A stretch of 64,000 nt of DNA from Streptococcus porcinus (GTDB taxonomy: Bacteria; Bacillota; Bacilli; Lactobacillales; Streptococcaceae). The position numbers and the translations under genes are program-made. Shown here piece by piece: positions 8,111 to 18,552 of this stretch. The notes beneath the pieces were generated by a model that saw nothing but the letters and a program-made list of their open reading frames with translations, had not been told where the DNA came from and did not search any database. The stretch is taken from contig NZ_LR594036.1 in the NCBI RefSeq assembly GCF_901542335.1, forward strand, positions 1,860,001 to 1,924,000, read 5' to 3'. The first letter of the stretch is position 1; each line of letters opens with the position of its first letter.

Positions 8111-10126
8111 CTAGTCAAAAGAGTTCTTTTGATTAAGATTCTTAACAATTTTTTGCCATCTCTGATCAGTTTGCCAGTCGGATTGACTAGCTATTTCACT
8201 TGCCACACGACGTGCTTCCTCAAGAATTGGATAGTCTTCTAGCAAATCTGCTGTTTTAAATTCTGGAATACCCGATTGTCTAGTACCAAAGATTTCACCA
8301 GAACCACGCATTTTCAAATCGGCCTCTGCAAGAATAAAACCATCATTAGTCTCAGTCATGATACGCATGCGTTCCCTACCCGTTTCTGTTTTGGGGTTAG
8401 CTACCAATAGGGCATAGGACTGTTTATAACCCCGTCCTACCCTTCCTCTTAACTGATGTAATTGACTCAATCCAAAACGGTCTGCATCCATGATAAGCAT
8501 AATTGTTGCATTTGGCACATTGACACCAACTTCAATAACCGTTGTTGAAACTAATAAATCAATTTCTTGATTTTTAAAGGCTTGCATAATAGCATCTTTA
8601 TCTTCATTTTTCATTTTACCATGCATCAGGGCAATTCTTGCATCACCTTGAAAGTAGTTTTTCAACTCTTGTTCCAAAGCGACAGCATTTTTTAAATCTA
8701 ATGCCTCTGACTCTTCAATCAAGGGGGAAATCACATAAACTTGGGCACCTTTAGCAATTTCCTGACGCATCCAAGTTAGAACATCATCGAGCTGTTGATG
8801 CTTAACCCACCGTGTCACAATGGGTTTACGCCCTGCTGGTAATTGATCAATTATGGAGACATCCATTTCACCATAAGCTGTGATGGCTAGGGTCCTTGGG
8901 ATTGGTGTTGCTGTCATCATGAGAACATCAGGATTTTCACCTTTTTCGCGGAAGATACGTCGCTGTTTAACTCCAAATCGATGCTGTTCATCAGTAATCA
9001 CTAAACCAAGTTTGTGGTACTCAACAGCATCCTGAATTAGAGCGTGGGTTCCCACAATCATATCGACCGATCCATCTGCAATAGCTGTCAAGGCGCTTCG
9101 TTTAGCTGCTGCTTTCATACCAGATTTCAGAATGGCAATTGATAGGTCTGGAAAAAGACTTGTCAAACTCTGATAATGTTGCTCTGCTAAGATTTCCGTT
9201 GGTACCATGAGTGCAGACTGATAGCCAGCTGAGTAGGTCGCGTACATGGCTAAGCTTGCAATGACTGTTTTACCTGAACCAACATCTCCTTGTAAAAGAC
9301 GGTTCATGTGTTGCCCACTAGCCATATCTTTCAGAATTTCTCCTAAACTTTTTAGTTGTGCCCCTGTTAATGAAAATGGTAAGCTTGCAATAACTTGTTC
9401 TAAAGCTCTTTGGTCATAAGCTATCGCTAACCCAGAAGTTGCTGATTTATTAGCATGCTTAAGCACTTGTAACTGCATCTGAAAATAGAAGAGTTCTTCA
9501 AACTTAATACGACGAAGAGCCTGGCGGTATTCTGATAAATCCGCTGGAAAATGCATCGCCCGAATTGCTTCTTGTCTTCCCATTAACCGATATTTTTGAA
9601 CCAAAAGTTCAGGAATATTTTCTTCTATTTCTGACAATAGATTAGTATCAAAGGCTGATTTGATAGCTTTGATTAAAGCTGCTTGGCTAACGCCTTGTGC
9701 CACATGGTAGACCGGTTGTAAATCATCTTCAAGACTCATCAAAAATTTCATACCTGTTAAACTCGTCTTTTTTTGATCCCATTTACCAAAAATAGCTACT
9801 TCCTTATCTAATTCAATTTTATCAGCTAAATAAGGTTGATTAAAAAAATTAATAGCTATTACCAAGTCATCTTGTTTGATTTTGAAGCTTAAACGGTTGC
9901 GTTTAAAGCCATAATACTGAACTGTTGCAGGTGTTACAACTCTCCCATTTAGTACAGCCTTTTCTCCATCTTGCAAATCAAAAACAGATTTACTCTTAAA
10001 ATCTTCATAGCGAAAAGGATAGTAAAGCAATAACTCTTCAATCGTAAAAATATTTAATTTTTGAAATTTTTCAGCTGATTTGGGGCCAAAACCTTTCAAC
10101 TCCGAAAGCGGCGAATGTAAATGCAT
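8111..10126 (-). CDS. recG: ATP-dependent DNA helicase RecG
   Basis: 671 residues from the ATG at 10126, which has AGAAGGT eight bases upstream; an upstream in-frame ATG at 10183 adds 19 residues with no good ribosome site. The N-terminal wedge/OB domain (YYPFRYEDF) is followed by helicase motif I GDVGSGKTVIA, motif II DEQH, motif III MTATPIPRT and motif VI QLRGRVGRG. RecG regresses stalled replication forks and branch-migrates Holliday junctions. It follows alr closely and may share its transcript. Confidence 0.96.
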   Translation of the reverse strand: MHLHSPLSELKGFGPKSAEKFQKLNIFTIEELLLYYPFRYEDFKSKSVFDLQDGEKAVLNGRVVTPATVQYYGFKRNRLSFKIKQDDLVIAINFFNQPYLADKIELDKEVAIFGKWDQKKTSLTGMKFLMSLEDDLQPVYHVAQGVSQAALIKAIKSAFDTNLLSEIEENIPELLVQKYRLMGRQEAIRAMHFPADLSEYRQALRRIKFEELFYFQMQLQVLKHANKSATSGLAIAYDQRALEQVIASLPFSLTGAQLKSLGEILKDMASGQHMNRLLQGDVGSGKTVIASLAMYATYSAGYQSALMVPTEILAEQHYQSLTSLFPDLSIAILKSGMKAAAKRSALTAIADGSVDMIVGTHALIQDAVEYHKLGLVITDEQHRFGVKQRRIFREKGENPDVLMMTATPIPRTLAITAYGEMDVSIIDQLPAGRKPIVTRWVKHQQLDDVLTWMRQEIAKGAQVYVISPLIEESEALDLKNAVALEQELKNYFQGDARIALMHGKMKNEDKDAIMQAFKNQEIDLLVSTTVIEVGVNVPNATIMLIMDADRFGLSQLHQLRGRVGRGYKQSYALLVANPKTETGRERMRIMTETNDGFILAEADLKMRGSGEIFGTRQSGIPEFKTADLLEDYPILEEARRVASEIASQSDWQTDQRWQKIVKNLNQKNSFD

Positions 10127-10193
10127 AGTTGTACCTTCTATTTTAGTCAAAAAACTCTTGTAACCATTATACAAGAGTTTCATCTTTATTTCA

Positions 10194-11300
10194 CTACTGA
10201 TACTTTCTGGGAATACGATCGCTTAAGAGACAGAGAACTTCGTAGTTAATAGTTCCCTTTTTTACGGCTAAATCTGTCGCTGTAATCTCCTGATCACCAC
10301 TTGTTCCGATTAAGGTCACTAACTTACCAATTTCATAATTTTTTGGTAATCTGACCATAATTTGGTCCATTGATACCCTTCCTATGATTTGACAAAATTG
10401 ACCATCAATCAGTACCTCAAAGCCTTGTAGATCTCTAGTCCAGCCATCTGCGTAACCAATAGGAATAGTACCGACAATTTCAGTATCAGTGGCCGTATAG
10501 GTAGCTCCATAGCCAACAGTATCTCCGGCATGAATCTCTTTAACATGGACCAAACGCGATTTCAAGGATAAGGCTGGCTTCAAAGGGTAAGGTAGCTTAA
10601 GTTCACAGCCACTTGGGTTTAACCCATAGATAGCAATCCCTAGTCGAACCGCATTAAAAATAGTGTCACTGTGCCAAAGACTTGTTGCTGAATTACTAGC
10701 ATGAACCAACGCAGGTTTATAAGCCAAATGACTAACTAAGTCTGTAAAGAAGTTTAATTGTGATTCAAATTTTCTAGTATCTGCTTCATCAGCTGTAGCA
10801 AAATGAGTGAAAATCCCATCAACAATAACTTTAGCTTGGCGTAAATGAGCAATTAACTGATCTGCTTCAGCTAAGCTACGGACACCAATTCTCCCCATAC
10901 CAGAGTCAACCTTGACATGAACATGCAAGTTAGTCAGGTCACCACCAAGAAACGCTTGGGCATCATCCAACCATTCTTGACTAGCCACTGTTATGGTTAC
11001 TTGATTTTCAATTGCTAAAAGCAAATCATCAGCTAATACTACACCTAAGACCAAAATTTCTTTGCTGATGCCTGCCTGTCTTAGTTCTAAAGCTTCATCT
11101 AAGTTAGAGACGCAATAAGCATCAACTTCTTTATCAATAGCTTTGGAAACTTCTACCGCCCCGTGTCCGTAAGCATTTGCTTTAACCACTGCATAGATTT
11201 TTGTGCCTTTAGGGATATGACCTTGCACCGCTTCAATATTATTCTGAATAGCTTTTAAATCAACAGTTGCCACTGTCGGACGATGTATACTTGAGATCAT
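10194..11300 (-). CDS. alr: alanine racemase
   Basis: 368 residues. PLP lysine K40 in [12 protein letters not shown]; the catalytic tyrosine is Y264 in [12 protein letters not shown]. It makes D-alanine for peptidoglycan and teichoic acids. Its ATG shares the A of the acpS stop (TAATG overlap at 11298-11302), so it is translationally coupled to acpS. The acpS-alr pair is a conserved order in lactobacillales and bacilli. Confidence 0.97.
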   Translation of the reverse strand: MISSIHRPTVATVDLKAIQNNIEAVQGHIPKGTKIYAVVKANAYGHGAVEVSKAIDKEVDAYCVSNLDEALELRQAGISKEILVLGVVLADDLLLAIENQVTITVASQEWLDDAQAFLGGDLTNLHVHVKVDSGMGRIGVRSLAEADQLIAHLRQAKVIVDGIFTHFATADEADTRKFESQLNFFTDLVSHLAYKPALVHASNSATSLWHSDTIFNAVRLGIAIYGLNPSGCELKLPYPLKPALSLKSRLVHVKEIHAGDTVGYGATYTATDTEIVGTIPIGYADGWTRDLQGFEVLIDGQFCQIIGRVSMDQIMVRLPKNYEIGKLVTLIGTSGDQEITATDLAVKKGTINYEVLCLLSDRIPRKYQ

Positions 11301-11653
11301 TACTCTTCCTCCAATATCACACTTGCCTGTACAAAATCCCCACTATGAGAAATACTTAAAAAACTCCGTCCTCTAAAGGGCGATTGGCTAAAGTAAGGCT
11401 TTCCTTTCTCATCTGAAGCCACTTCTATATCTTGGAAACTTAGTTTTCCAATTCCCGATCCCATAGCTTTAGAAAAAGCTTCCTTGGCCGACCAGCGCCC
11501 AGCTAAGTAGCTTATGCGTCTTTTACTATTATAAGTCTCAAAAATTGTGAGTTCCCTTGGGGTTAAAACCCTCTGAGCAAATCTAGGATTACGCTGGTAA
11601 GCCCGTTCAATAGCTGAAATTTCTTGCAAATCAATACCGTGTCCAATAATCAT
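11300..11653 (-). CDS. acpS: holo-[acyl carrier protein] synthase
   Basis: 117 residues. It attaches 4'-phosphopantetheine from CoA to ACP. Magnesium/CoA-binding residues D8 (GHGIDLQEI) and E58 ([14 protein letters not shown]) are in place, and ISHSGDF matches the family's SHS/HD segment. It overlaps alr by one base. Confidence 0.95.
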   Translation of the reverse strand: MIIGHGIDLQEISAIERAYQRNPRFAQRVLTPRELTIFETYNSKRRISYLAGRWSAKEAFSKAMGSGIGKLSFQDIEVASDEKGKPYFSQSPFRGRSFLSISHSGDFVQASVILEEE

Positions 11654-11705
11654 TTTCTTACCTTAATTGATCATTAATTTTATCTTACTAGATTGTAAAA
11701 GTCTA

Positions 11706-11732
11706 TGAAGCCAAGCCCTAAGCTTAGCTTCA
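11706..11732 (-). terminator. possible terminator between secA and acpS
   Basis: An 11-bp stem with one mismatch (11706-11716 with 11722-11732). On the minus strand it is followed by a weak T-rich tail (tagactttt). It could attenuate transcription from secA into acpS-alr. Confidence 0.4.
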
Positions 11733-11763
11733 TCACTATTATCAAAAAAATCTAGGGTTGACA

Positions 11764-14298
11764 TTAGCTATTAAAAGCTTTGCGACCATGACAATTTTTA
11801 AATTTCTTACCACAACCACATGGACATGGATCATTGCGTTTAACATGTGTAAAATCCTGAGCAGAATCAGTCATGCTATTTGCAGATTGAGCAGAAATAT
11901 TTTGAGCTGCAGTTGTAGTTGCATACTGACTTGCACGTTCTCTTTCTTGTTCATGGATTTGTGCTTTCATCATAGTCCGCATCACATCAAACTCAATAGC
12001 ACCAATCATATCCTGGAACATTTTGAAGCCTTCAGCTTGGTATTCCACAACTGGATTATTTTGAGCGTAACCACGCAAGCCAACAGAGTTACGTAGTTGA
12101 TCTAGAGCATCAATATGTTCTGTCCACTTGTTATCAACAATCATCAACAGCAAGACTTTTTGAAATTCTAAAACAGCTTCTTGAGTGTGTAACTTAGCTA
12201 TCTGACTATCATAGATATCAAGGGCACGCTCATACAGTAATTCTTTAATCTGATCATCTTTTAATTGACGAAGGTCTTTAGCAAAAATAGAGTCTTCTGG
12301 TACAATATTTGTTCGTGCAAAAGCGACAATGGCATCAATGGCATCCTTACGATTGCTGCGTGTATGTGCTTCAACTGTTCGTTTGATTGTCCGCTTAATC
12401 ATAGCCTTAATTTCAGGCCCTAAATCACGGTTCGCTGTAATCACATCGCGGCGGTTAGCATAAATGATTTCACGTTGTTCACGCATGACATCATCATATT
12501 GAAGAACTTGCTTACGAGTATCATAGTTGTTTCCTTCAACACGTTTTTGAGCAGATTCAACTTGTCGTGCCAACATTCGTGACTTAATAACAGCATCATC
12601 TTCTTCTACGCGCATTCTATCCAAGAATGCTTTGATTCGATCTGAGCCAAAACGCCTCATCAAATCATCTTCTAAGGATAAGTAGAACTGTGATTCTCCC
12701 GGGTCTCCCTGACGACCAGAACGCCCACGTAACTGGTTATCAATACGACGGCTTTCATGGCGTTCTGTACCAACTACACAAAGTCCGCCTAATTCACGAA
12801 CACCCTCTCCAAGTTTGATATCTGTACCACGACCAGCCATATTGGTTGCAATAGTAACAGCACCGCGTTGTCCAGCGTTCATGATAATTTGAGCTTCCTT
12901 GAAGTGGTTTTTAGCATTCAACACTTCATGAGGAACGCCAGCAGCGACCAGCTGTTTTGAAATGTAATCACTAGTTTCAACAGCTACAGTCCCAACTAAA
13001 ACGGGTTGCCCTTTTTCATGGCGAGCCTTAACATCGGCAATAACCGCCTTAAATTTTGATTCTAAAGTTGGATAAAGAAGGTCGGTATGATCCAAACGTG
13101 CAACAGGTTTGTTGGTTGGGATTGGGATGATTCGCATGTTATAAACTTCGCGGAATTCCTCTTCTTCTGTCTTGGCAGTCCCTGTCATCCCTGCAAGTTT
13201 CTTGTACATACGAAACATGTTTTGATAAGTGATTGAAGCGCTGGTTTTAGACTCTTCTTGGATACGAACACCTTCTTTAGCCTCGATAGCTTGGTGTAAA
13301 CCGTCTGAGAAGCGACGACCTTCCATGGTCCGACCCGTAAATTGGTCAACAATCAGAATTTCACCATCTTCACTAACTACATAGTCAATATCAAGTAGCA
13401 TAATGTAATTAGCGCGAAGTGCATTATCAATAAAGTGGGTTAAAGCAACATTTTCAATATCGTAAAGGTTATCTAAGTTGAAGTAAGATTCCGCTTTATC
13501 AATTCCTGAATCGCTAAGACCAATTGTTTTTGTTGGTACATCAATAATGTAGTCATCAGCATTAAGAGTTTTGACAAACATGTCAGCGCGCACGTATAAT
13601 TGGTTAGTTTCTGAGCTAACGGCACCTGAAACAATCAAAGGGGTTCTAGCTTCGTCAATCAGTACAGAGTCAACCTCATCAACTAGAGCATAGTTCAATG
13701 GACGCTGAACCATATCCTCTTGACGTACAACCATGTTATCACGAAGGTAATCAAACCCAACTTCTGAGTTGGTTGAATAAGTAATATCACAAAGATATGC
13801 TTCACGTTTTTCAGCCGGAGATTTAGCTGCTAAATTAATCCCTACAGAGAGACCAAGCCAACTATAAACCTCACCCATTTCAGTAGCATCACGGGTCGAT
13901 AGATACTCATTAACAGTGATAACGTGTACACCTTCACCAGCGATAGCATTTAAGTAAACCGGCATCGTTGCTGTCAATGTTTTACCTTCACCCGTACGCA
14001 TTTCGGGAACATCTCCATTATGAAGAACAATCCCCCCCATAATCTGTACACGGTAAGGATATAAACCTAGAACACGTCTAGCAGCTTCACGTACAACTGC
14101 AAAAGCCTCTGGTAACAATTGTTCAAGGGTTTCCCCATTCTGATAACGTTCTTTAAATTCTGGTGTTTTTGCTTGTAAATCTTGGTCAGATAGTGCTTCC
14201 ATCTGATCTGCGTAAGATTCAACTTTCTTTGCAATTTTTTCTAATTTTCTTAGTTCGCCTTTGTCATTTTCAATGACTTTGCGTAGAATATTGGCCAT
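11764..14298 (-). CDS. secA: preprotein translocase ATPase SecA
   Basis: 844 residues, normal SecA length. Walker [13 protein letters not shown] near residue 100, the [16 protein letters not shown] motor segment, the preprotein crosslinking region, and [21 protein letters not shown] in the second nucleotide-binding fold. The C-terminal tail ends with a zinc-binding SEC-C motif, [14 protein letters not shown], which also contacts SecB or ribosomes in other species. It drives export of unfolded preproteins through SecYEG. Monocistronic or leading into acpS-alr. Confidence 0.98.
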   Translation of the reverse strand: MANILRKVIENDKGELRKLEKIAKKVESYADQMEALSDQDLQAKTPEFKERYQNGETLEQLLPEAFAVVREAARRVLGLYPYRVQIMGGIVLHNGDVPEMRTGEGKTLTATMPVYLNAIAGEGVHVITVNEYLSTRDATEMGEVYSWLGLSVGINLAAKSPAEKREAYLCDITYSTNSEVGFDYLRDNMVVRQEDMVQRPLNYALVDEVDSVLIDEARTPLIVSGAVSSETNQLYVRADMFVKTLNADDYIIDVPTKTIGLSDSGIDKAESYFNLDNLYDIENVALTHFIDNALRANYIMLLDIDYVVSEDGEILIVDQFTGRTMEGRRFSDGLHQAIEAKEGVRIQEESKTSASITYQNMFRMYKKLAGMTGTAKTEEEEFREVYNMRIIPIPTNKPVARLDHTDLLYPTLESKFKAVIADVKARHEKGQPVLVGTVAVETSDYISKQLVAAGVPHEVLNAKNHFKEAQIIMNAGQRGAVTIATNMAGRGTDIKLGEGVRELGGLCVVGTERHESRRIDNQLRGRSGRQGDPGESQFYLSLEDDLMRRFGSDRIKAFLDRMRVEEDDAVIKSRMLARQVESAQKRVEGNNYDTRKQVLQYDDVMREQREIIYANRRDVITANRDLGPEIKAMIKRTIKRTVEAHTRSNRKDAIDAIVAFARTNIVPEDSIFAKDLRQLKDDQIKELLYERALDIYDSQIAKLHTQEAVLEFQKVLLLMIVDNKWTEHIDALDQLRNSVGLRGYAQNNPVVEYQAEGFKMFQDMIGAIEFDVMRTMMKAQIHEQERERASQYATTTAAQNISAQSANSMTDSAQDFTHVKRNDPCPCGCGKKFKNCHGRKAFNS

Positions 14299-14374
14299 TC
14301 TAATTCCTTTCGATCATCTTATCAGTTCATTTTAACATAATTAAGGAACTAGTACAAGAAAACCCAATAAAGGA

Positions 14375-14412
14375 AAAGAGAAAAGGAGCTAGCTTGCTAT
14401 CCCCTTTCTCTC
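14375..14412 (-). terminator. terminator downstream of manA
   Basis: Imperfect long hairpin (AGAGAAAAGGAGCTA against TATCCCCTTTCTCT) followed on the minus strand by a T-rich tract, between manA and secA. Confidence 0.5.
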
Positions 14413-14441
14413 GTTAGTTTTTCTATGATAATGTCTAATAA

Positions 14442-15392
14442 TTATAAAGCATTGGGATGACTAACAATCATCTCTAGTTGTCCTTCAAAAGTCCACTTTT
14501 TAACATCGTCAGGCAAGATAAAGTGCATTCCTTTTTTGACATCATATGCTTCTGCACCTACTGACAATTGCCCTTGTCCTTCTAAAACACTAACAAGTAA
14601 ATATGGAGCTGTCTGTCGCATGTCTACTAGACCATCAATTACCCATTTGTAGACTGTAAAAAAGGGGTTAGAAACTAAGGTGCTCGTCACGATATGGTCT
14701 AAGACAAGAGTGGCAGGAACGCTATTTTTCGGCTTACCAATTGTCAAGACATCAACCGACTGTTTTATATGTAAGTCACGCAATTTGCCCTTGGTATCTC
14801 TACGGTCAAAATCATAAACCCGATAAGTAGTATCACTGGACTGTTGTGTTTCAAGAATCATAATTCCTTTACCAATAGCATGCATGGTACCACTTGGGAC
14901 ATAGAAGAAGTCGCCAGCTTCAACGGGAATTCTTGTCAACAAACGTTCCCAATCGCCAGCTTCAATCATAGTTTCCAATTCTTCTTTACTTTTAGCATTA
15001 TGACCATAGATGATTTCAGAACCAGGTTCAGCGGAAATAATATACCAACATTCTGTTTTTCCAAGTTCCCCCTCATGCTCCATGGCATAGGTATCATCAG
15101 GATGCACTTGAACACTCAACCAATCATTCGCATCTAAAATTTTCGTCAATAGCGGAAAAACTTTTTCTTTTGGGTTCCCGAAATAAGCAGGGTTCTCCCT
15201 AAAAACGCGATCAAGTTTTTGACCTGCAAATCGCCCATTGATAATCGTTGAAACTCCATTTGGATGGGCTGAGATAGCCCAATATTCACCTGTTGTTTCA
15301 GTAGGAATATCATAATTAAAAATATCTCTTAATTTTGTTCCACCCCAAATTTTATCGTGCATACAAGATTTCAGGAAAAATGGTTCTGACAT
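14442..15392 (-). CDS. manA: mannose-6-phosphate isomerase, class I
   Basis: 316 residues. It interconverts mannose-6-P and fructose-6-P. Cupin zinc site residues are visible in VQVHPDDTYAMEHEGELGKTE and the later PSGTMHAIG; the family Arg lies in the DFDRRD segment. It sits downstream of scrK with a 112-nt gap containing an extended -10 (TGGTATAAT, 15428-15436 on the minus strand), so it can have its own promoter. The pairing with fructokinase fits entry of sucrose- or mannose-derived hexoses into glycolysis. Confidence 0.95.
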   Translation of the reverse strand: MSEPFFLKSCMHDKIWGGTKLRDIFNYDIPTETTGEYWAISAHPNGVSTIINGRFAGQKLDRVFRENPAYFGNPKEKVFPLLTKILDANDWLSVQVHPDDTYAMEHEGELGKTECWYIISAEPGSEIIYGHNAKSKEELETMIEAGDWERLLTRIPVEAGDFFYVPSGTMHAIGKGIMILETQQSSDTTYRVYDFDRRDTKGKLRDLHIKQSVDVLTIGKPKNSVPATLVLDHIVTSTLVSNPFFTVYKWVIDGLVDMRQTAPYLLVSVLEGQGQLSVGAEAYDVKKGMHFILPDDVKKWTFEGQLEMIVSHPNAL

Positions 15393-15504
15393 AAACTTCC
15401 TCTTTCATTTGAATAATAGATAGGTTCATTATACCATTTTCCTCCTTTATATGACACTATCAGCCAAATGGTCTACAACGCTACTTTCGCCTATGTCACA
15501 AACC

Positions 15505-16389
15505 TTATGATTTACCCGAAACCTTTTTTGCTAAAGCAAAATTTCCAAGTGTAGCGGACCCATTATTTGCAACAGCCGGTGTGACAATATACGTTTTCAA
15601 ATTCGGCACTGGTAGATATCCATTTAAGAGGACTTCAAAGTGGTGGTGTACTCGTTCAAGCATATGATTTTGTACCATCACACCGCCACCAAAAACGATA
15701 ACTTCTGGACGATAGAGCATGCTTGCTTGTACAGCAGCTTGAGCAATATAGAAAGCCTGAATATCCCAAACAGGTGAGTCAAGCGGCAACCGTTCCCCCT
15801 TGACTCCTGTTCTCACCTCTAGACTTGGACCTGATGCCAAGCCTTCCAAACATCCCTGGTGAAATGGACAAATCCCTGTAAAGCCTTTTTTAAGATCTGA
15901 GGAATGAAGTTTCACGTAGGTATGCCCTGCTTCAGTATGCCCTAGACCTCCAATCAATTGACCTCTTTGAATAGTCCCAGCACCAATACCAGTACCAACG
16001 GTATAATAAACAAGGCTATTAATGTTAGGCCTAGCTATCATTTCCCCATAGGCAGAGCTATTAACGTCAGTTGTAAAGAAAATAGGAACTGACAAAGCTT
16101 TTGTAAACTTACTAACTAAATCAACATGTGACCAACCTTCTTTTGGAGTATTAGTAATATAGCCATAAGTAGGTGATTTTTGATTATTGTCGATGGGGCC
16201 AAAAGAACCAATTCCTAGACCAAGCAACTGATTACGATATGATTCAAAAAAAGTGATGCAATTAGCAATTGTTTCTTCAGCACTTGTTGTCGGAAATTGA
16301 GCTTGGTTGATAATTTTAAATTGATCATTACCTACAGCACAGACAAATTTAGTACCGCCTGCTTCAATGCTTCCATATAAATCTGTCAT
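15505..16389 (-). CDS. scrK: fructokinase ScrK (ROK family)
   Basis: 294 residues from the ATG at 16389, preceded by AAGGAG; an upstream in-frame start at 16419 adds 10 residues with no support. Phosphorylates the fructose released from sucrose-6-P. ROK features: ATP-binding IEAGGTKFVCAVG at the N-terminus, LGIGSFGPID, and the zinc signature GHTEAGH plus CPFHQGCLEGLASG. It lies 117 nt downstream of scrA, same direction, with a small hairpin between them that may lower its expression relative to scrA. Confidence 0.95.
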   Translation of the reverse strand: MTDLYGSIEAGGTKFVCAVGNDQFKIINQAQFPTTSAEETIANCITFFESYRNQLLGLGIGSFGPIDNNQKSPTYGYITNTPKEGWSHVDLVSKFTKALSVPIFFTTDVNSSAYGEMIARPNINSLVYYTVGTGIGAGTIQRGQLIGGLGHTEAGHTYVKLHSSDLKKGFTGICPFHQGCLEGLASGPSLEVRTGVKGERLPLDSPVWDIQAFYIAQAAVQASMLYRPEVIVFGGGVMVQNHMLERVHHHFEVLLNGYLPVPNLKTYIVTPAVANNGSATLGNFALAKKVSGKS

Positions 16390-16480
16390 TTTTTCTCCTT
16401 TTTCAAAACAATTTTTCACATTGACTAGCGAAAGCTATAAGGCTGTCCTAGCCAACTTTAAGCTTTCTCTTTTTTATCCC

Positions 16481-16503
16481 AAAAAGGTTAGACTATGCTA
16501 ACC
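16481..16503 (-). terminator. weak hairpin after scrA
   Basis: GGTTAG/CTAACC 6-bp stem followed on the minus strand by TTTTT. It may partly terminate between scrA and scrK. Confidence 0.45.
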
Positions 16504-16506
16504 ATT

Positions 16507-18372
16507 TTACTGAGCAACGAAAAGTTCTTGACCATGAGAAAGGTCAGTACCCTCGACAATAGTGACTTCTTTATAATCAGAAGTGTTTGTAAGAACAACC
16601 ATGGTTACATCTTCCAAACCAGCCGCTTTAATTTTAGCAGAATCAAAACGAGCCAATAAGTCCCCTTTTTTAACATTTTGGCCAACTGACACTAATGGTT
16701 CAAAAGCAAGGCCCGCCATTGAAACAGTATCAATTCCAATATGGATCAATACTTCAGCACCCATAGTTGATTTGATAGCGAAAGCATGACCTGTTTCAAA
16801 AACGACCTCCACTCGCCCATTAAGCGGTGCATATAAGTGATTCCCACTTGGTTTGATGGCTACGCCTTTGCCCATAACGCCTGAAGCAAAGACAGGGTCA
16901 CTAACTTGGTCAAGTGCTAAAAGTTGACCATCAAGTGGTGAAAAAATAATTTCTCTATTTTTCTTAGCATTACTACTAATTTCGTTTGTTTCAACCTTGC
17001 TAGCTATCACTTCACTGGCTTCGTCCTCAAAGCCAAAAAGATAGGTTAAAGTGAAACCAGCAACAAAGGAGACAAAAACCATTAAAAGGTATGGCAAGAG
17101 TTGACCATTTAGGTATAGCAAGGTCCCAGGGATAATCGTAATTCCAAAGCCAGTTCCTGCCAAACCAAGCAATGATGCTGTAGCGCCACCAATAGCACCA
17201 GCAATCAAGGAAAGAAAGAAGGGTTTACGGTAACGCAAATTAACTCCAAAAATAGCTGGCTCAGTAATACCTAGAAAAGCTGATAAAGCTGCTGGGAAAG
17301 CTAAGGCTTTTAGTTTTGGATCTTTTGTTTTCATACCTACAGCAACTGTTGCTGCACCTTGTGCAGTCATGGCAGCTGTGATAATAGCATTAAAAGGGTT
17401 TGCCCCATTGTGGGCAATCAATTGTGATTCCAACAAATTAAAGATATGGTGAACACCCGAAACCACAATGACTTGATGAATACCACCAATCAGTAGGCCA
17501 GGTAATCCAAATGGTAATGCGAGAATAGTATCTGTAGCTAATAAGATATAGTTTTCAACAACGTGGAATACTGGACCAATAACGAATAAGCCAAGAATTG
17601 ACATCACTAGCAAAGTTACAAATGGCGTTACCAAAAGATCAAGTACTTCTGGAACATAGCGACGGACTAATTTTTCAAATTTCGCACCGATTATACCAAT
17701 GATAAATGCTGGTAAAACAGAACCTTGTAAGCCTACAACTGGAATAAAACCAAAGAAAATAGTCGGTTTAACATCCCCAGCTGAAGCAACAGCCCATGCA
17801 TTGGGAAGAGAACCAGAAATCAACATAAAACCGAGGACGATACCAATAACCGGATTACCTCCAAACACTCGAAATGTCGACCAAACAACCAACGCTGGGA
17901 GCGCAATGAAGGCGGTATCAGTTAAAATTTTGGAATAGACATTTAAGTCTTCTGGAAGAGTAATACCTAGTGCACCAAGCAAGCCTCGGAGTCCCATGAA
18001 AAGTCCAGTTGCTACAATAGCTGGGATAATAGGTACAAAAACATCGCCAAAGGTACGAATTGATCGTTGAAACCAATTCCCTTGTTTTGCCACTTCGCTT
18101 TTCATTTCAGATTTAGTGGAAGTAGGTAGGCCCAAAGCTACCACCTGATCATAGATCTTATTAACAGTCCCAGTCCCAAAAATCATTTGGTATTGTCCTG
18201 AATTAAAGAAAGCACCTTTCACTTTCTCAATATTTTCAGCCTTTTCTTTATCAATCTTTGATTCATCAACAACCATAACTCTTAACCGTGTAGCACAATG
18301 CGCAACACTTTTAATGTTTTCGCGTCCACCTAAAGCCTCGATGACTTGCTTTGCAATTTCTCTATTGTCCAT
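16507..18372 (-). CDS. scrA: sucrose-specific PTS EIIBCA component
   Basis: 621 residues. Domain order IIB-IIC-IIA in one chain: phosphorylated Cys C26 in VAHCATRLRV; about ten hydrophobic segments from roughly residue 100 to 445, including the conserved GITEPAIFGVNLRY; and a IIA domain with the phosphorylated His in EVLIHIGIDTVSM. It imports sucrose with concomitant phosphorylation at the membrane. Divergent from scrB, sharing a 180-nt control region whose palindrome contains the scrA -35. The scrK/scrA/scrB/scrR context makes sucrose the clear substrate. Confidence 0.96.
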   Translation of the reverse strand: MDNREIAKQVIEALGGRENIKSVAHCATRLRVMVVDESKIDKEKAENIEKVKGAFFNSGQYQMIFGTGTVNKIYDQVVALGLPTSTKSEMKSEVAKQGNWFQRSIRTFGDVFVPIIPAIVATGLFMGLRGLLGALGITLPEDLNVYSKILTDTAFIALPALVVWSTFRVFGGNPVIGIVLGFMLISGSLPNAWAVASAGDVKPTIFFGFIPVVGLQGSVLPAFIIGIIGAKFEKLVRRYVPEVLDLLVTPFVTLLVMSILGLFVIGPVFHVVENYILLATDTILALPFGLPGLLIGGIHQVIVVSGVHHIFNLLESQLIAHNGANPFNAIITAAMTAQGAATVAVGMKTKDPKLKALAFPAALSAFLGITEPAIFGVNLRYRKPFFLSLIAGAIGGATASLLGLAGTGFGITIIPGTLLYLNGQLLPYLLMVFVSFVAGFTLTYLFGFEDEASEVIASKVETNEISSNAKKNREIIFSPLDGQLLALDQVSDPVFASGVMGKGVAIKPSGNHLYAPLNGRVEVVFETGHAFAIKSTMGAEVLIHIGIDTVSMAGLAFEPLVSVGQNVKKGDLLARFDSAKIKAAGLEDVTMVVLTNTSDYKEVTIVEGTDLSHGQELFVAQ

Positions 18373-18426
18373 CTTTGCAAACTCTCCTTTTTCCTTTTGA
18401 TAAATCTGCTTTATCTCTTGATAACC

Positions 18427-18454
18427 ATTTTAGCACCTTCATATTTTATGTCAA
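18427..18454 (-). promoter_or_regulatory. scrA promoter
   Basis: Minus-strand TTGACA (18449-18454), 16-nt spacer, TAAAAT (18427-18432). The -35 lies inside the left arm of the ScrR-type palindrome, so repressor binding would block it. Confidence 0.75.
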
Positions 18455-18469
18455 GCGTTTGACATAAAA
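18444..18469. promoter_or_regulatory. ScrR-type operator palindrome
   Basis: 26-bp near-perfect palindrome with 11-bp arms (18444-18454, 18459-18469) around GCGT; core TGTCAAGCGTTTGACA. Typical LacI-family operator geometry with a central CG. A second half-like site, GAAAACGTTTAG (18507-18518), lies between the scrB -35 and -10 and could be a second operator or a cre. Confidence 0.75.
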
Positions 18470-18491
18470 TAAAAAAACAATAGTTTAATCA

Positions 18492-18520
18492 TTGATTTTT
18501 AAAAGGAAAACGTTTAGTAT
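18492..18520 (+). promoter_or_regulatory. scrB promoter
   Basis: TTGATT (18492-18497), 17-nt spacer, TAGTAT (18515-18520). The spacer carries AAAACGTTT, a likely ScrR or CcpA contact. Confidence 0.6.
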
Positions 18521-18552
18521 AGTATCTAAGAATGCAAGAAAGGAGTACCTCT

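Noticed and set aside
11758..12096. 112-codon frame antisense to the secA 3' end
   Set aside because: Shadow of secA; the Cys-rich look comes from the SEC-C zinc motif region read backward.
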